Below, one piece after another: positions 53,231-61,695 of a stretch of DNA of 64,000 nucleotides; within the stretch, counting starts at the first letter, position 1; each line of letters opens with the position of its first letter. The notes below the pieces were generated by a model. The model saw only the letters and a list, made by a program, of their open reading frames with translations, searched no databases and was not told where the DNA came from. The position numbers were made by a program, and so were the translations under genes. The DNA lies in NCBI GenBank assembly GCA_016715895.1, contig JADJXH010000003.1, positions 1,660,501-1,724,500 on the forward strand, written 5' to 3'. This DNA comes from Flavobacteriales bacterium. Lineage in GTDB: Bacteria; Bacteroidota; Bacteroidia; Flavobacteriales_F; PHOS-HE28.

Positions 53231-53518
53231 GCAACACAAAATACAGTGCTTCGACCGCGTTTGTAACACGGATGGCTATTCATCTCGCCAACGCAAGGAA
53301 TAGGTGGCCGGAGTCCATTGGCCTTTGGGCCTGATGGCAGCAGGCTGCCGTGCCACAAGACCGCGAAGCCAGAAAACCACTGGGCTCCGCCAACCTTAAC
53401 CCCCAAACGGGCGCAAGTGTTCCCGCGCTCTTGAGCTCGCGCGGGGTCACTTGTGCCGTAGTTGATGCTACCACGTGCTCCGATCCTGTGATCTCCCGAA
53501 GTCTGCGACTTCGTCCCA
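53231..53518. other. Non-coding right end of the low-GC island
   Basis: No gene is seen. GC rises back to the host level from about 53300. Several short words recur in inverted form at the left end (GTG(G/C)CACAAG at 51436 and 53349), but no convincing terminal inverted repeat could be drawn by eye. Confidence 0.4.
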
Positions 53519-53743
53519 CTAAGCTTCCTCCAAGCGTAACAGACCAGGCTCATGCGCGGAGGAATAAAGGTAGTCCTCAGGATCCGCCACGATCCCCTCC
53601 TTCACGGGGTTCTGCCGGATGTATTCGGCCACTCGCTCCACCTCCTCTGTGCGCTCCAGTTGCAAGGGTTGGTTGTTCTGTTGCCACAGCTGGTAGGTGG
53701 TGTTGTTGCTGTTCGGTTCGCCGACTTCGCGAGGCAGGCTTCG
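53519..53743 (-). pseudogene. C-terminal fragment of a RAYT (REP-associated tyrosine transposase)
   Basis: The minus strand from 53743 to the TAG at 53521-53519 encodes NTTYQLWQQNNQPLQL, ERVAEYIRQNPVKEGIV and DPEDYLYSSA. This is the characteristic C-terminal part of IS200-like REP-associated transposases (WQQ.NQP, YI.QNPV..GIV, Y.YSSA). The N-terminal half with the HUH and Tyr active site is absent; the frame runs directly into the duplicated proline dehydrogenase tail. Confidence 0.75.
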
Positions 53744-53841
53744 CGCGCGCAGGAGAACACCAGCGCAGCGGGGCAGATGGGCCGCGAGCTGAAGCTGATC
53801 GTGGCCGAGCGGAAGCGGAGGGCGCGGGGCGGGCGGTGAAG
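53744..53841 (+). repeat. 98-bp direct copy of the proline dehydrogenase 3' end
   Basis: Matches 50718-50815 with two mismatches, including the TGA stop. The two copies are 3,026 bases apart, and the low-GC island, the T9SS remnant and the RAYT remnant lie between them. Confidence 0.85.
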
Positions 53842-53955
53842 TGGCCTCCTTCCGTCGATTGGATGGTCGGACGGCCCGTGGGTGCAGGGTGGCCTGGTGG
53901 CCTGTGCGCGGGATGACCTGAAGCTGCTTGCCCCGCCTTTCGCACCTTCGCCGCG

Positions 53956-55413
53956 ATGCAAGGCCGCTTTTTGCGCAACCTGGCCCTGGTGGTGGTGCTG
54001 AACCTGTTGGTGAAGCCCTTCTACATCCTGGGCATCGACGCCGCCGTGCAGGAGCGCGTGGGGGCCGCGGCCTACGGCACCTACGCCGCCTTGCTGAGCC
54101 TGAGCTTCCTGCTCAACATCCTGCTGGACCTGGGCCTCACCAACCACACCACGCGGCGGCTGGCCCGCGATCCGGGCATCATGGCCACCGAGCTGCCCGC
54201 CCTGCTGGGCGTGCGCGCCGCCCTGGTGGTGCTGTACGCCGTGGTGACCCTCGTGGCGGCGCTCGTGCTGGGCTATGCGGGCACCCACCTGCACGTGCTG
54301 GGCTGGCTGATCGTGAACCAGGCCCTGGCGGCCCTGCTGCTCTTCCTGCGCGGCGCCGTGGCCGCCGGCCAGCGGTACGCACAGGACAGCCTGCTGAGCG
54401 TGCTGGACCGCGCCCTGCTGATCGCCCTGATGGGCTGGCTGCTGTGGGGCCGCGGTCCCGGTGCGCCGCTGCCCATCCTCTGGTTCGTGCAGGCGCAGAC
54501 CGCCGTGTACGTGGTGGCCGTGGGCGTGGCCTGGGCCCTGGTGCGGCAGCGCACCCGCAGCCTGCGTCCCCGCTGGCCGGGGCGTGAGGCGGGCGCCCTG
54601 CTGCGCCGTAGTTTCCCCTACGCCCTGCTGGTGCTGCTGATGACCTTCTACTACCGCACGGACACCGTGATGCTGGAGCGCCTGCTGCCCGACGGTCCGT
54701 TGCAGGCCGGCATTTACGCGCAGGCCTTCCGCTTCTTCGAGGCCTTCAACATGCTGGGCTACCTGCTGGCCGGCCTGCTGCTGCCCATGTTCAGCCGCCT
54801 GCTCGGCACCGGCGATGCGGTGGCGCCCCTGGCCGGGCTGGCCTTCCGCCTGGTGTGGGCGGGCACGGTGGCGCTGGCCATGCTGGCCGTGCTGCTGGCA
54901 CCCGAGGTGATGGCCCTGCGCTACACGGCGCACGTGGGCGAGAGCGCGGCGGTGCTGGCGGTGCTCGGCGTCTCCTTCGTGGCGGTGTGCACCACCTACG
55001 TCTTCGGCACGCTGCTCACCGCCGGCGGCGACCTGCGCACGCTGAACCGGTTGGCGGCCGCGGGCATGGTGGTCAACCTTGCGCTCAACCTGTGGCTGAT
55101 CCCGCGCCACCAGGGGCTGGGGGCCGCCTGGGCCAGCCTCCTCACCCAGGCCGCCATGGCCATCGCCCAGGCGGTGCTGGCCGCCCGCCGCTTCGGCCTG
55201 CCCCGTGGCGCATCCGCGTGGGGCGGTCCCCTTCTGTACGCCGCCGGGCTGACCGCCGTGGCCCTGGGCCTGGGCGCGGTGGACGCCGCGCCGCCCACCG
55301 TGCTGCTGGCCGTGCCCGTCGCGGCCCTGCTGCTGGCCTTCGCCACCCGCACCGTGCGCGCCGCCGACCTCCGCGCACTGAAGCCGGTGGCCGGGAGCGA
55401 ACCCGTACTTTAG
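53956..55413 (+). CDS. Polysaccharide/lipid-linked oligosaccharide flippase (Wzx-like, MOP superfamily)
   Basis: A 485-aa protein with about 14 transmembrane helices. The N-terminus KPFYILGIDAAVQERVGAAAYG TYAA and the FYYRTDTVMLERLLPDG loop after helix 6 are typical of Wzx/RfbX-type flippases moving undecaprenyl-linked glycans across the inner membrane. It is followed after 23 bases by a chain-length determinant, then a second one and an O-antigen ligase, so it opens an exopolysaccharide or O-antigen operon. A CACCTTCG box (one mismatch to the local -7 form) is six bases upstream of the ATG. Confidence 0.85.
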   Translation: MQGRFLRNLALVVVLNLLVKPFYILGIDAAVQERVGAAAYGTYAALLSLSFLLNILLDLGLTNHTTRRLARDPGIMATELPALLGVRAALVVLYAVVTLVAALVLGYAGTHLHVLGWLIVNQALAALLLFLRGAVAAGQRYAQDSLLSVLDRALLIALMGWLLWGRGPGAPLPILWFVQAQTAVYVVAVGVAWALVRQRTRSLRPRWPGREAGALLRRSFPYALLVLLMTFYYRTDTVMLERLLPDGPLQAGIYAQAFRFFEAFNMLGYLLAGLLLPMFSRLLGTGDAVAPLAGLAFRLVWAGTVALAMLAVLLAPEVMALRYTAHVGESAAVLAVLGVSFVAVCTTYVFGTLLTAGGDLRTLNRLAAAGMVVNLALNLWLIPRHQGLGAAWASLLTQAAMAIAQAVLAARRFGLPRGASAWGGPLLYAAGLTAVALGLGAVDAAPPTVLLAVPVAALLLAFATRTVRAADLRALKPVAGSEPVL

Positions 55414-55436
55414 GCCTCCTTTTCACCGCCCCTTCC

Positions 55437-56459
55437 ATGACCGACGCCCGCAGCGCCAGGCCGGACGACAGTTTCGACCTGGTGCTCTTCCTCTGGGAAC
55501 GCCGCCGCCTCATCCTCGGCATCACCCTGCTGGGGTTGGTGGCCGGGGTGGCCGCCGCCTTCATCATCCGGCCTCTGTACAAGAGCGAGGTGATCCTCTT
55601 CCCGGCCATCACCAACTCGGTGAGCAAGGCCCTGCTGACGGAGCAGAGCACCGGCCGCGACGACATCCTTGCCTTGGGCGATGCCGAGGACGCCGAGCAG
55701 CTGCTGCAGGTGCTCAACAGCGACCTGATCCGCGAGCGCACCTCCACCACCTTCGACCTGATGCGGGCCTACCGGATCAAGCCGGACAGCCGCACGCGCA
55801 ACACCGACCTGCGCGAGGCCTTCAGGGACCACATCACCTTCGAGTACACCAAGTTCGGCAGCGTCCGTGTGGAGGTGCTGCACCCGCAACCCGACACCGC
55901 CGCCCTCATCGCCAACTACATCGCCGCCCAGGTGGACAGCGTGTGGAAGGACATGGTGCGCGAGCGCGCCGAAAAGGGCCTCCAACTGGTGGCTGAGAAG
56001 GTCGGGAAGCTCGAGCGCGAGATCGCCGCCATCGAGGACAGCATGCGCGTGCTGCGGCAGCTCGGCGTGCACGACTACCACACCCAGACCGAGCGCTACA
56101 ACGAATACCTCGGCGCCGCCATCGTGAAGGGCGACCAGCGGGCGGTGCGCGAGTTCGAGGAGCGCTTCAAGGTGCTGGCGCAGTACGGTGGGGCGTACGT
56201 CACCCTGCAGGACCGCCAGTTCAACGAGGTGAAGCGCCTCAGCGTGATGCGCATGAAGCTGGAGCAGGCCCAGGCCGACCACGAGAGCGACCTGCCCCAC
56301 AAGTTCGTGGTGAACCAGGCCCAACCCGCGGACAAAAAGAGCTACCCCGTGCGCTGGCTCGTGGTCGCCGTCAGCACCATCAGCGCCTTCCTGCTGGCCC
56401 TGCTGCTGATCGTGGTGCAGGAGAACGTCCGCAAGATCAAGACCCGCCATGGCCGCTGA
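55437..56459 (+). CDS. Wzz-type chain-length determinant / tyrosine-kinase-like transporter subunit (1)
   Basis: A 340-aa inner-membrane protein. It has an N-terminal helix (LILGITLLGLVAGVAAAFII), a periplasmic alpha/beta plus coiled-coil domain (about 55-300, with LIANYIAAQVDSVWKDMVRE and IAAIEDSMRVLRQLG), and a C-terminal Pro-containing helix (YPVRWLVVAVSTISAFLLAL). This is the Wzz/PCP plan for setting polysaccharide chain length. No kinase domain is fused. The gene overlaps the next one by 11 bases. Confidence 0.83.
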   Translation: MTDARSARPDDSFDLVLFLWERRRLILGITLLGLVAGVAAAFIIRPLYKSEVILFPAITNSVSKALLTEQSTGRDDILALGDAEDAEQLLQVLNSDLIRERTSTTFDLMRAYRIKPDSRTRNTDLREAFRDHITFEYTKFGSVRVEVLHPQPDTAALIANYIAAQVDSVWKDMVRERAEKGLQLVAEKVGKLEREIAAIEDSMRVLRQLGVHDYHTQTERYNEYLGAAIVKGDQRAVREFEERFKVLAQYGGAYVTLQDRQFNEVKRLSVMRMKLEQAQADHESDLPHKFVVNQAQPADKKSYPVRWLVVAVSTISAFLLALLLIVVQENVRKIKTRHGR

Positions 56460-57387
56460 ACTCGACCTTTCCCACGCGCTGACCATCCTGCGGCGCGGCT
56501 GGCGCACCCTGGCGATCACCGGCGTCCTGGCGGCGGTCCTCAGCGCCGTGTTCAGCGGACCCACCTTCATCGCACCGCGCTACCGCTCCAGCGCCACCGT
56601 GTACCCGGTGAACCTCACCAGCTACAGCGTGGAGACCCGGTCCGACCAGCTGCTGCAGCTGCTGGAGAGCAACAGCATCCGCGACAGCCTCATCCAGCGG
56701 TTCGACCTCGCCCGCCACTACGACATCGACATCGCCCAGCCGCCGGGCCGGTTCTACCTGGATGCCGAGTACCACGACCGGGTGGAGATCGGCAAGACCC
56801 GTTTCGAGAGCGTGCAGATCGAGGTGACGGACGAGGACCCGCAGCTGGCGCGGGACATGGTGCAGGAGATCCTGCGGCAGACCGACCTGCTGGCCCGCCG
56901 GCTGCAGCGCGAGAAGTCCTACGAACTGCTGGCCATCTCCGAGCGCGAGATGGCCATCGCGAAGCGCAAGTTGGACAGCGTGGAGACCCGGCTGGCCGAG
57001 CTGCGCCGTGAGACAGGCCTGCTGGACTATGCCGCGCAGACCGAGGAGGTGACGCGGGGCTACCTGCGCATGCAGAGCGGCGGCGCCTCCGCTGCCGCGC
57101 GTGAGGAGGCCCGTGCACTGCTGAAGGCGCTGGGGGAAAAGGGCGGCGAGTTCCGCCAGCTCACCGAGCTCAGCAGCATCTTCCGCGATACCTACGTGGC
57201 CCGACTGAACGAGGTGGAGAAGGCCCGCACCGACGTCAACAAGGTGCTCACCTACACCAACGTGGTGGGCTACCCCGAGGTGGCCGACAAGAAGGTCTTC
57301 CCCGTGCGGTGGCTCATCGTCCTCATCACCACCGCCAGCGCGCTCTTCCTGGCCTACGTGCTGCTGGCGCTCCGCCACTGTCCATGA
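56449..57387 (+). CDS. Wzz-type chain-length determinant (2)
   Basis: A 312-aa second PCP-like protein: helix 1 near residues 20-40 (LAITGVLAAVLSAVFSG), periplasmic domain with YRSSATVYPVNLTSYS and a long coiled coil (REMAIAKRKLDSVETRLAEL), and a final helix (FPVRWLIVLITTASALFLAY). It starts 11 bases inside the preceding gene and ends 4 bases inside the next, so translation is coupled. Two different PCP proteins in a row suggest a hetero-oligomeric chain-length complex, as an inference. Confidence 0.8.
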   Translation: MAAELDLSHALTILRRGWRTLAITGVLAAVLSAVFSGPTFIAPRYRSSATVYPVNLTSYSVETRSDQLLQLLESNSIRDSLIQRFDLARHYDIDIAQPPGRFYLDAEYHDRVEIGKTRFESVQIEVTDEDPQLARDMVQEILRQTDLLARRLQREKSYELLAISEREMAIAKRKLDSVETRLAELRRETGLLDYAAQTEEVTRGYLRMQSGGASAAAREEARALLKALGEKGGEFRQLTELSSIFRDTYVARLNEVEKARTDVNKVLTYTNVVGYPEVADKKVFPVRWLIVLITTASALFLAYVLLALRHCP

Positions 57388-58841
57388 CCATGGTGCAGGT
57401 GCTGAAGCGGCAGTGGATCACGGTGGTGTGCACCGTCTTCGTGCTGCTCAACCTGCTGCTGACGGCCAACGACATGCCCTGGCTGGCCTTGCTGCCCGCG
57501 GCCTTGATCGCCGTGTGGGCCATGGTGGCCGGGGCGGACAAGCTGCTCCTATTCATCGTGTTCGCCACACCGCTCTCCATCAACCTCGAGCAGCTCGACC
57601 TCGGCGGCATCGGCATCAGCCTGCCCACCGAACCGCTGATGGTGGGGCTCACCGTGCTCTTTCTCCTCAAGGTCGGGCTGGAGAAAGGGGTGATCGCGCC
57701 GGGCGTGCTGCGCCATCCCATCACCGGCATCATCATCGCCCAACTGGTCTGGATGCTGGCCTGCATCGTGCCCAGCGAGATGCCGGTGGTGAGCATCAAG
57801 TTCCTCCTGGCCCGCCTGTGGTTCGTCACCACCTGCTACTTCATGGCCACCCGGCTGTTCGAGGACGGCCGCAACATGAAGCGCATGCTGTGGCTGTTCA
57901 TCACCGCCATGGCCGGTGTGATCGTCTACACGGTGATCAACCATGCGCAGCATCATTTCGAGCAGGACCCCGCGCACTGGGTGATGACGCCCTTCTTCAA
58001 GGACCACACGAGCTACGGGGCCATCATCGCCTTCTTCCTGCCCTTCCTGGCCGCCGCGCCGTTCATGCGGAACACCCCGCGGACCCTGCGGGGTTACGCG
58101 GTGGTGATGCTGGTGCTCTTCGCCACCGGCCTGGTGTTCAGCTACACGCGCGCGGCCTGGGTGAGCCTGGTGGGCGCCCTGGGCATGTGGATGGTGCTGC
58201 GGCTGCGGATCCCTCCCTGGGCCCTGCTGCTGGTGCTCGTTTCCGGCGGCGCGCTCTATGCGGTGAACGCCGACCGCATCACCGTGGCGCTGGAGCGCAA
58301 CCGCGAGGAGAGCAGTGACGACCTCGGGGAGCACGTGCAGAGCATCAGCAACATCAGCAGCGATGCCAGCAACCTGGAGCGCCTCAACCGGTGGAACTCC
58401 GCCCTGCGCATGTGGGAGGAACGGCCCGTGTTCGGCTGGGGGCCCGGCACCTACATGTTCCAGTACGCGCCCTTCCAGGCCAGCGAGGACCGCACCATCA
58501 TCAGCACCAACTTCGGCACGGGCGGCAACGCGCACAGCGAGTACCTCGGCCCGCTCGCCGAACAGGGCGTGCCCGGCATGCTGCTCATGGTGCTGCTGGT
58601 GGCCGTCACCGTGTTCACCGTGATGCGGCTGTATCCGCGCATGCCCGCCGGTCCGGACCGTACGCTGATGGTGGTGGCCTTCCTGGGCCTGGTGACCTAC
58701 TACCTGCACGGAGCCCTGAACAACTTCCTGGACACCGACAAGGCCGCCGTGCCCTTCTGGATGTTCACCGCCATGGTGGTGCTGTTCGACCTGCGGTATC
58801 CGAAGCGGCGTCCCGAAGCGCTCAGCGCAGCGCGCAGCTGA
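57384..58841 (+). CDS. O-antigen ligase/polymerase family protein
   Basis: A 485-aa protein with about 12 hydrophobic helices. The large periplasmic loop between about residues 305 and 390 contains the Wzy_C/WaaL-type motif GWGPGTYMFQYAPF and the conserved His in NAHSEYLGPLAEQGVPGML. It joins or polymerises undecaprenyl-linked glycans. The ATG overlaps the preceding stop (ATGA). Its 3' end overlaps the convergent SpoIIE-type gene by 20 bases. Confidence 0.85.
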   Translation: MTMVQVLKRQWITVVCTVFVLLNLLLTANDMPWLALLPAALIAVWAMVAGADKLLLFIVFATPLSINLEQLDLGGIGISLPTEPLMVGLTVLFLLKVGLEKGVIAPGVLRHPITGIIIAQLVWMLACIVPSEMPVVSIKFLLARLWFVTTCYFMATRLFEDGRNMKRMLWLFITAMAGVIVYTVINHAQHHFEQDPAHWVMTPFFKDHTSYGAIIAFFLPFLAAAPFMRNTPRTLRGYAVVMLVLFATGLVFSYTRAAWVSLVGALGMWMVLRLRIPPWALLLVLVSGGALYAVNADRITVALERNREESSDDLGEHVQSISNISSDASNLERLNRWNSALRMWEERPVFGWGPGTYMFQYAPFQASEDRTIISTNFGTGGNAHSEYLGPLAEQGVPGMLLMVLLVAVTVFTVMRLYPRMPAGPDRTLMVVAFLGLVTYYLHGALNNFLDTDKAAVPFWMFTAMVVLFDLRYPKRRPEALSAARS

Positions 58842-60045
58842 GCAGCGCGATGTCGTCCAGGTAGGGCTGCCCGCCGCGGTGCGCCTCGAAGCGGGCCACC
58901 ACGGCCTCGATCACGGCGCCGGGCCCGGCGTGGCGCACCTCGTCCACCGCGCGGCGCACCTGGTCCAGTTCGAAGGCCTGCCCGTGCACATCCTCCTGCT
59001 CCACGAGGCCATCGGTGTAGGCCAGCAGCAGGCTGCCCGGCGGCAGGGTGGTGGTGCCCACCTGCAGGAAGGGCAGCTTCGGCATCATGCCCAGCGCGAT
59101 GCTGCCGGTGGAGAGCTCCGTGAAGCCCTCGGCGGTGCGCAGCAACACCGGGTTGTGCCCGGCGTTCACGTAGCGCATGGCGCCGGTGGGCAGGTCGAGG
59201 TCGGCCAGGAAACAGGTGATGAAGCGCTCGCCGCGGGCGTTGCCGTACACCTTGTCGTTGAGGTCGCGCACCAGCTCGTCGAGCGGGTCGTCCGAGTACT
59301 CGACCAGGGCGCGCAGCGTCGCCTGGAAGTTGCTCATCAGCAGCGCGGCGGCCATGCCCTTGCCGCTCACATCGGCCACCACGAGCACCATGCGGTCGCC
59401 GCGGTGCACCACATCGTAGTGGTCGCCGCCCACCTGGCGGTGGGGCAGGTACCAGGCGGCGGCCTCGAAGCGGTCGGTGCGCGGCAGCTCTTGCGGCACG
59501 AGCATGCCCTGCATCTCGGCGGCGAGCTCCAGCTCGCGCTTGTCGCGTTCCTGCTGGAGGGCCTGGGCGGCGAGGCGCTTGTTCTCCAGGGCCACCACGA
59601 TCAGGTTGGTGAGGGTCTGGATGAAGTTGAGGTGCTTCACCGAGGGGCTCATGCGCTGCTCGTCCTCGTCCAGGTCGCCGATGAAGAGGTAGGCCAGCGG
59701 CCGCTGCTCGTGGAACACGGGCACCACCACATCGAAGCCCGCGAAGCGGTCCTCCTCCTGGGCGGTGGTGAGGTGGATGCCCTCGCCCGCGGTGGCCAGC
59801 GCGTCCAGGTCGATCGCCGGTGTGGCGTGGCCCGCGCCATGGCTCAGGGCCAGCTGCCAGCGGTCGCTGCGCTCGTAGAGCAGCAGGCGGGTGATGCCCA
59901 GCTCCTGGTGGACGATGCCGCTGTACAGGCGCAGCAGGCCTGCACGGTCCATGTTGCCGTTGATGGCCTTGGTGACCTCCAGCAGGGCCTTGAGCTGGAA
60001 CTCCTTCAGGCCGAGGCGCTCGGTGAGGCGGTCGAGGCGGGTCAT
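58822..60045 (-). CDS. GAF-like/SpoIIE-type PP2C serine phosphatase
   Basis: A 407-aa cytoplasmic regulator. It has an N-terminal GAF-like domain (about 20-165, ITRLLLYERSDRWQLALS), a coiled coil (QALQQERDKRELELAAEMQGML), then a PP2C-like phosphatase with QVGGDHYDVV, VVADVSGKGMAAALLMS, AGHNPVLL and LLAYTDGLVE. Acidic metal-binding residues are present in each of these. Such RsbU-like enzymes reset anti-sigma-antagonist partners; none is adjacent. It lies 2 bases upstream of lpxD's stop end, probably in the lipid A operon's transcript. Start MTRLDRL at 60045. Confidence 0.87.
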   Translation of the reverse strand: MTRLDRLTERLGLKEFQLKALLEVTKAINGNMDRAGLLRLYSGIVHQELGITRLLLYERSDRWQLALSHGAGHATPAIDLDALATAGEGIHLTTAQEEDRFAGFDVVVPVFHEQRPLAYLFIGDLDEDEQRMSPSVKHLNFIQTLTNLIVVALENKRLAAQALQQERDKRELELAAEMQGMLVPQELPRTDRFEAAAWYLPHRQVGGDHYDVVHRGDRMVLVVADVSGKGMAAALLMSNFQATLRALVEYSDDPLDELVRDLNDKVYGNARGERFITCFLADLDLPTGAMRYVNAGHNPVLLRTAEGFTELSTGSIALGMMPKLPFLQVGTTTLPPGSLLLAYTDGLVEQEDVHGQAFELDQVRRAVDEVRHAGPGAVIEAVVARFEAHRGGQPYLDDIALLSCALR

Positions 60046-60047
60046 GC

Positions 60048-60971
60048 TCACAGCCCCAGCTTGCGGGCGATGTCGGGCAGGCGCTGGCTCAGGGCGATCT
60101 CGCGCAGCTTCTGGCGGGCCTCGGTGGCTGGCGAGCCCAGGTAGCTGCGGCCGCCCTCCACATCGCTCATGATGCCGCTCTGCCCCAGCAGCACGGCGCC
60201 CTTGCCCACGCGCAGCTTGCTGGGGATGCCCACCTGGCCCCACAGCGTCACTTCGTCCTCGATCACCACCGCGCCGGCGATGGCCACATGCGCGGCGATG
60301 AGGCAGCGCCGGCCGATCAGCGTGTCGTGTCCCACCTGCACGTGGTTGTCCATCTTGGTGCCCGCGCCGATCCGCGTGTCGGCGCTCACACCCCGGTCGA
60401 TGGTGCACAGTGCACCGATCTCCACATCATCCTCGATCACCACGCTGCCGCACGGCACCATCTTGTCGTAGCCGGTGGGGCGCTTCTTGTAGTAGAAGGG
60501 GTCGGCGCCGATCACGGCGTTGGCGTGCACCGTCACGCGGTCGCCCAGCTGTGCCGGACCGTAGATCACCACGCCGGGCATGATGCGGCAGTCCGCACCG
60601 ATGCGCACATCGGGGCCCAGCACCGCACTGGGGTGGACCTCCGTGCCGGCACCCACCACGGGGCGCGCCTCGCTCCAGGCCTTGCGGGGGCTGAAGTGGA
60701 GCACAAGCCGGTTGTAGTCGCCGCAGGGGTCGGTGCTGATGAGCAGGGCCTTGCCCGGCGGAGCCTCCACCTCCTTGTCGATGAGGATGGTGGTGGCGGC
60801 GCTCTCCAGCGCCTTCGCGTACCACTTGGGGTGGTCCACGTACACCAGGTCACCGGGGCGCACGCGGTTGATCTCGTTGATGCCGGTGACGGCGCGGGAG
60901 GCATCGCCCGCCACGCGCACGCCTAGCAGGGCGGCCAGTTCGGCGGCGGTGCGGGGCTCGGACAGGTCCAT
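60048..60971 (-). CDS. lpxD: UDP-3-O-acylglucosamine N-acyltransferase (LpxD-like)
   Basis: A 307-aa hexapeptide-repeat acyltransferase of lipid A synthesis. It has an N-terminal uridine-binding domain (about 1-100, NRVRPGDLVYVDHPKWYAKAL), then a left-handed beta-helix with VHPSAVLGPDVRIG, MPGVVIYGPAQLGDRVTVHA and the DNHVQVGHDTLIG block with the catalytic-type His. It is shorter than a standard LpxD (about 340 aa). In Flavobacteriales a second LpxD-like gene commonly sits next to efp, so this may be that paralogue. A TACCTTCG box lies 6 bases upstream. Confidence 0.8.
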   Translation of the reverse strand: MDLSEPRTAAELAALLGVRVAGDASRAVTGINEINRVRPGDLVYVDHPKWYAKALESAATTILIDKEVEAPPGKALLISTDPCGDYNRLVLHFSPRKAWSEARPVVGAGTEVHPSAVLGPDVRIGADCRIMPGVVIYGPAQLGDRVTVHANAVIGADPFYYKKRPTGYDKMVPCGSVVIEDDVEIGALCTIDRGVSADTRIGAGTKMDNHVQVGHDTLIGRRCLIAAHVAIAGAVVIEDEVTLWGQVGIPSKLRVGKGAVLLGQSGIMSDVEGGRSYLGSPATEARQKLREIALSQRLPDIARKLGL

Positions 60972-60976
60972 CGGCA

Positions 60977-60984
60977 CGAAGGTA
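60977..60984 (-). promoter_or_regulatory. -7 promoter box TACCTTCG
   Basis: Minus-strand TAnnTTCG match, six bases before the lpxD ATG at 60971. It implies a very short leader and a transcript independent of efp. Confidence 0.45.
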
Positions 60985-61083
60985 ACCGCAGGGCCTTCAG
61001 GGCCGGAAACGCGGACCCCGCCGGCTGCGGGCGCAGGGGCGGGGTCCGGGTCGGCCTGTGCCGGGCGATGTGAACGTCGCCCC

Positions 61084-61647
61084 TTACTTCTTGACGCGGT
61101 CCATGTACTCGCCGGTCTCCGTGTCGATCCGCACCACGGTGCCCTCCTCCACGAAGATGGGCACGTTGATCTCCACACCGGTCTCCAGCTTGGCGGGCTT
61201 CATCACCTTGTTGGCGGTGTCGCCCTTCACGGCGGGCTCGGTGTACACCACCTTCAGTTCCACGGTCTTGGGCGGGCGGGCGAAGATGGGCTGCTCGCTC
61301 TCGAAGCCGATCTGCACCACCATCTCCTCCTTCATGAAGCCCAGCGCATCGCCGAAGAGGCCCACGGGGATGTACTTCTGGTCGTAGGTCTTCTGGTCCA
61401 TGCAGACCAGGTTGTCACCCTCGCGGTAGAGGTATTGCAGCTCGTGCACCTCCACACGCAGCACCTCGATCGTTTCGCCGCTCCGCCAGCGGTTCTCGGC
61501 CAGCTTGCCGTTGCGCAGGTTGCGCATCTTGCCCTGGTAGAAGGCGCGCAGGTTGCCCGGCGTGCGATGCTGCCACTCCATGATCTGGCAGATGTCGCCG
61601 TTGAAGCGGATGTAGGAACCGATGTTGACGTCAGCAGTGGTGGCCAT
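61084..61647 (-). CDS. efp: Elongation factor P, variant without Lys34
   Basis: A 187-aa EF-P that relieves ribosome stalling at polyproline. The three beta-barrel domains are visible; TVVRIDTETGEYMDRVKK closes domain III. The domain I loop reads HRTPGNLRAFYQ. Compared with the common PGKGxAF form, Asn occupies the position of the modified Lys34, so beta-lysylation of that residue is not possible. This loop form also occurs in other Bacteroidota. Start MATTADVNIG at 61647, with a TATTTTCG box at 61695-61688. Confidence 0.9.
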   Translation of the reverse strand: MATTADVNIGSYIRFNGDICQIMEWQHRTPGNLRAFYQGKMRNLRNGKLAENRWRSGETIEVLRVEVHELQYLYREGDNLVCMDQKTYDQKYIPVGLFGDALGFMKEEMVVQIGFESEQPIFARPPKTVELKVVYTEPAVKGDTANKVMKPAKLETGVEINVPIFVEEGTVVRIDTETGEYMDRVKK

Positions 61648-61687
61648 GGCGGGGTGGGATGCGGCCTTCGCTTCCGGAAGGCGGGCG

Positions 61688-61695
61688 CGAAAATA
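61688..61695 (-). promoter_or_regulatory. -7 promoter box TATTTTCG
   Basis: Minus-strand TAnnTTCG match about 41 bases upstream of the efp ATG. Confidence 0.45.

Noticed and set aside
54855..55436. Extension of the first chain-length protein gene upstream to 54855
   Set aside because: The extra residues are an Arg/Gly/His-rich shadow of the flippase. The family N-terminus with helix 1 begins at the ATG at 55437.
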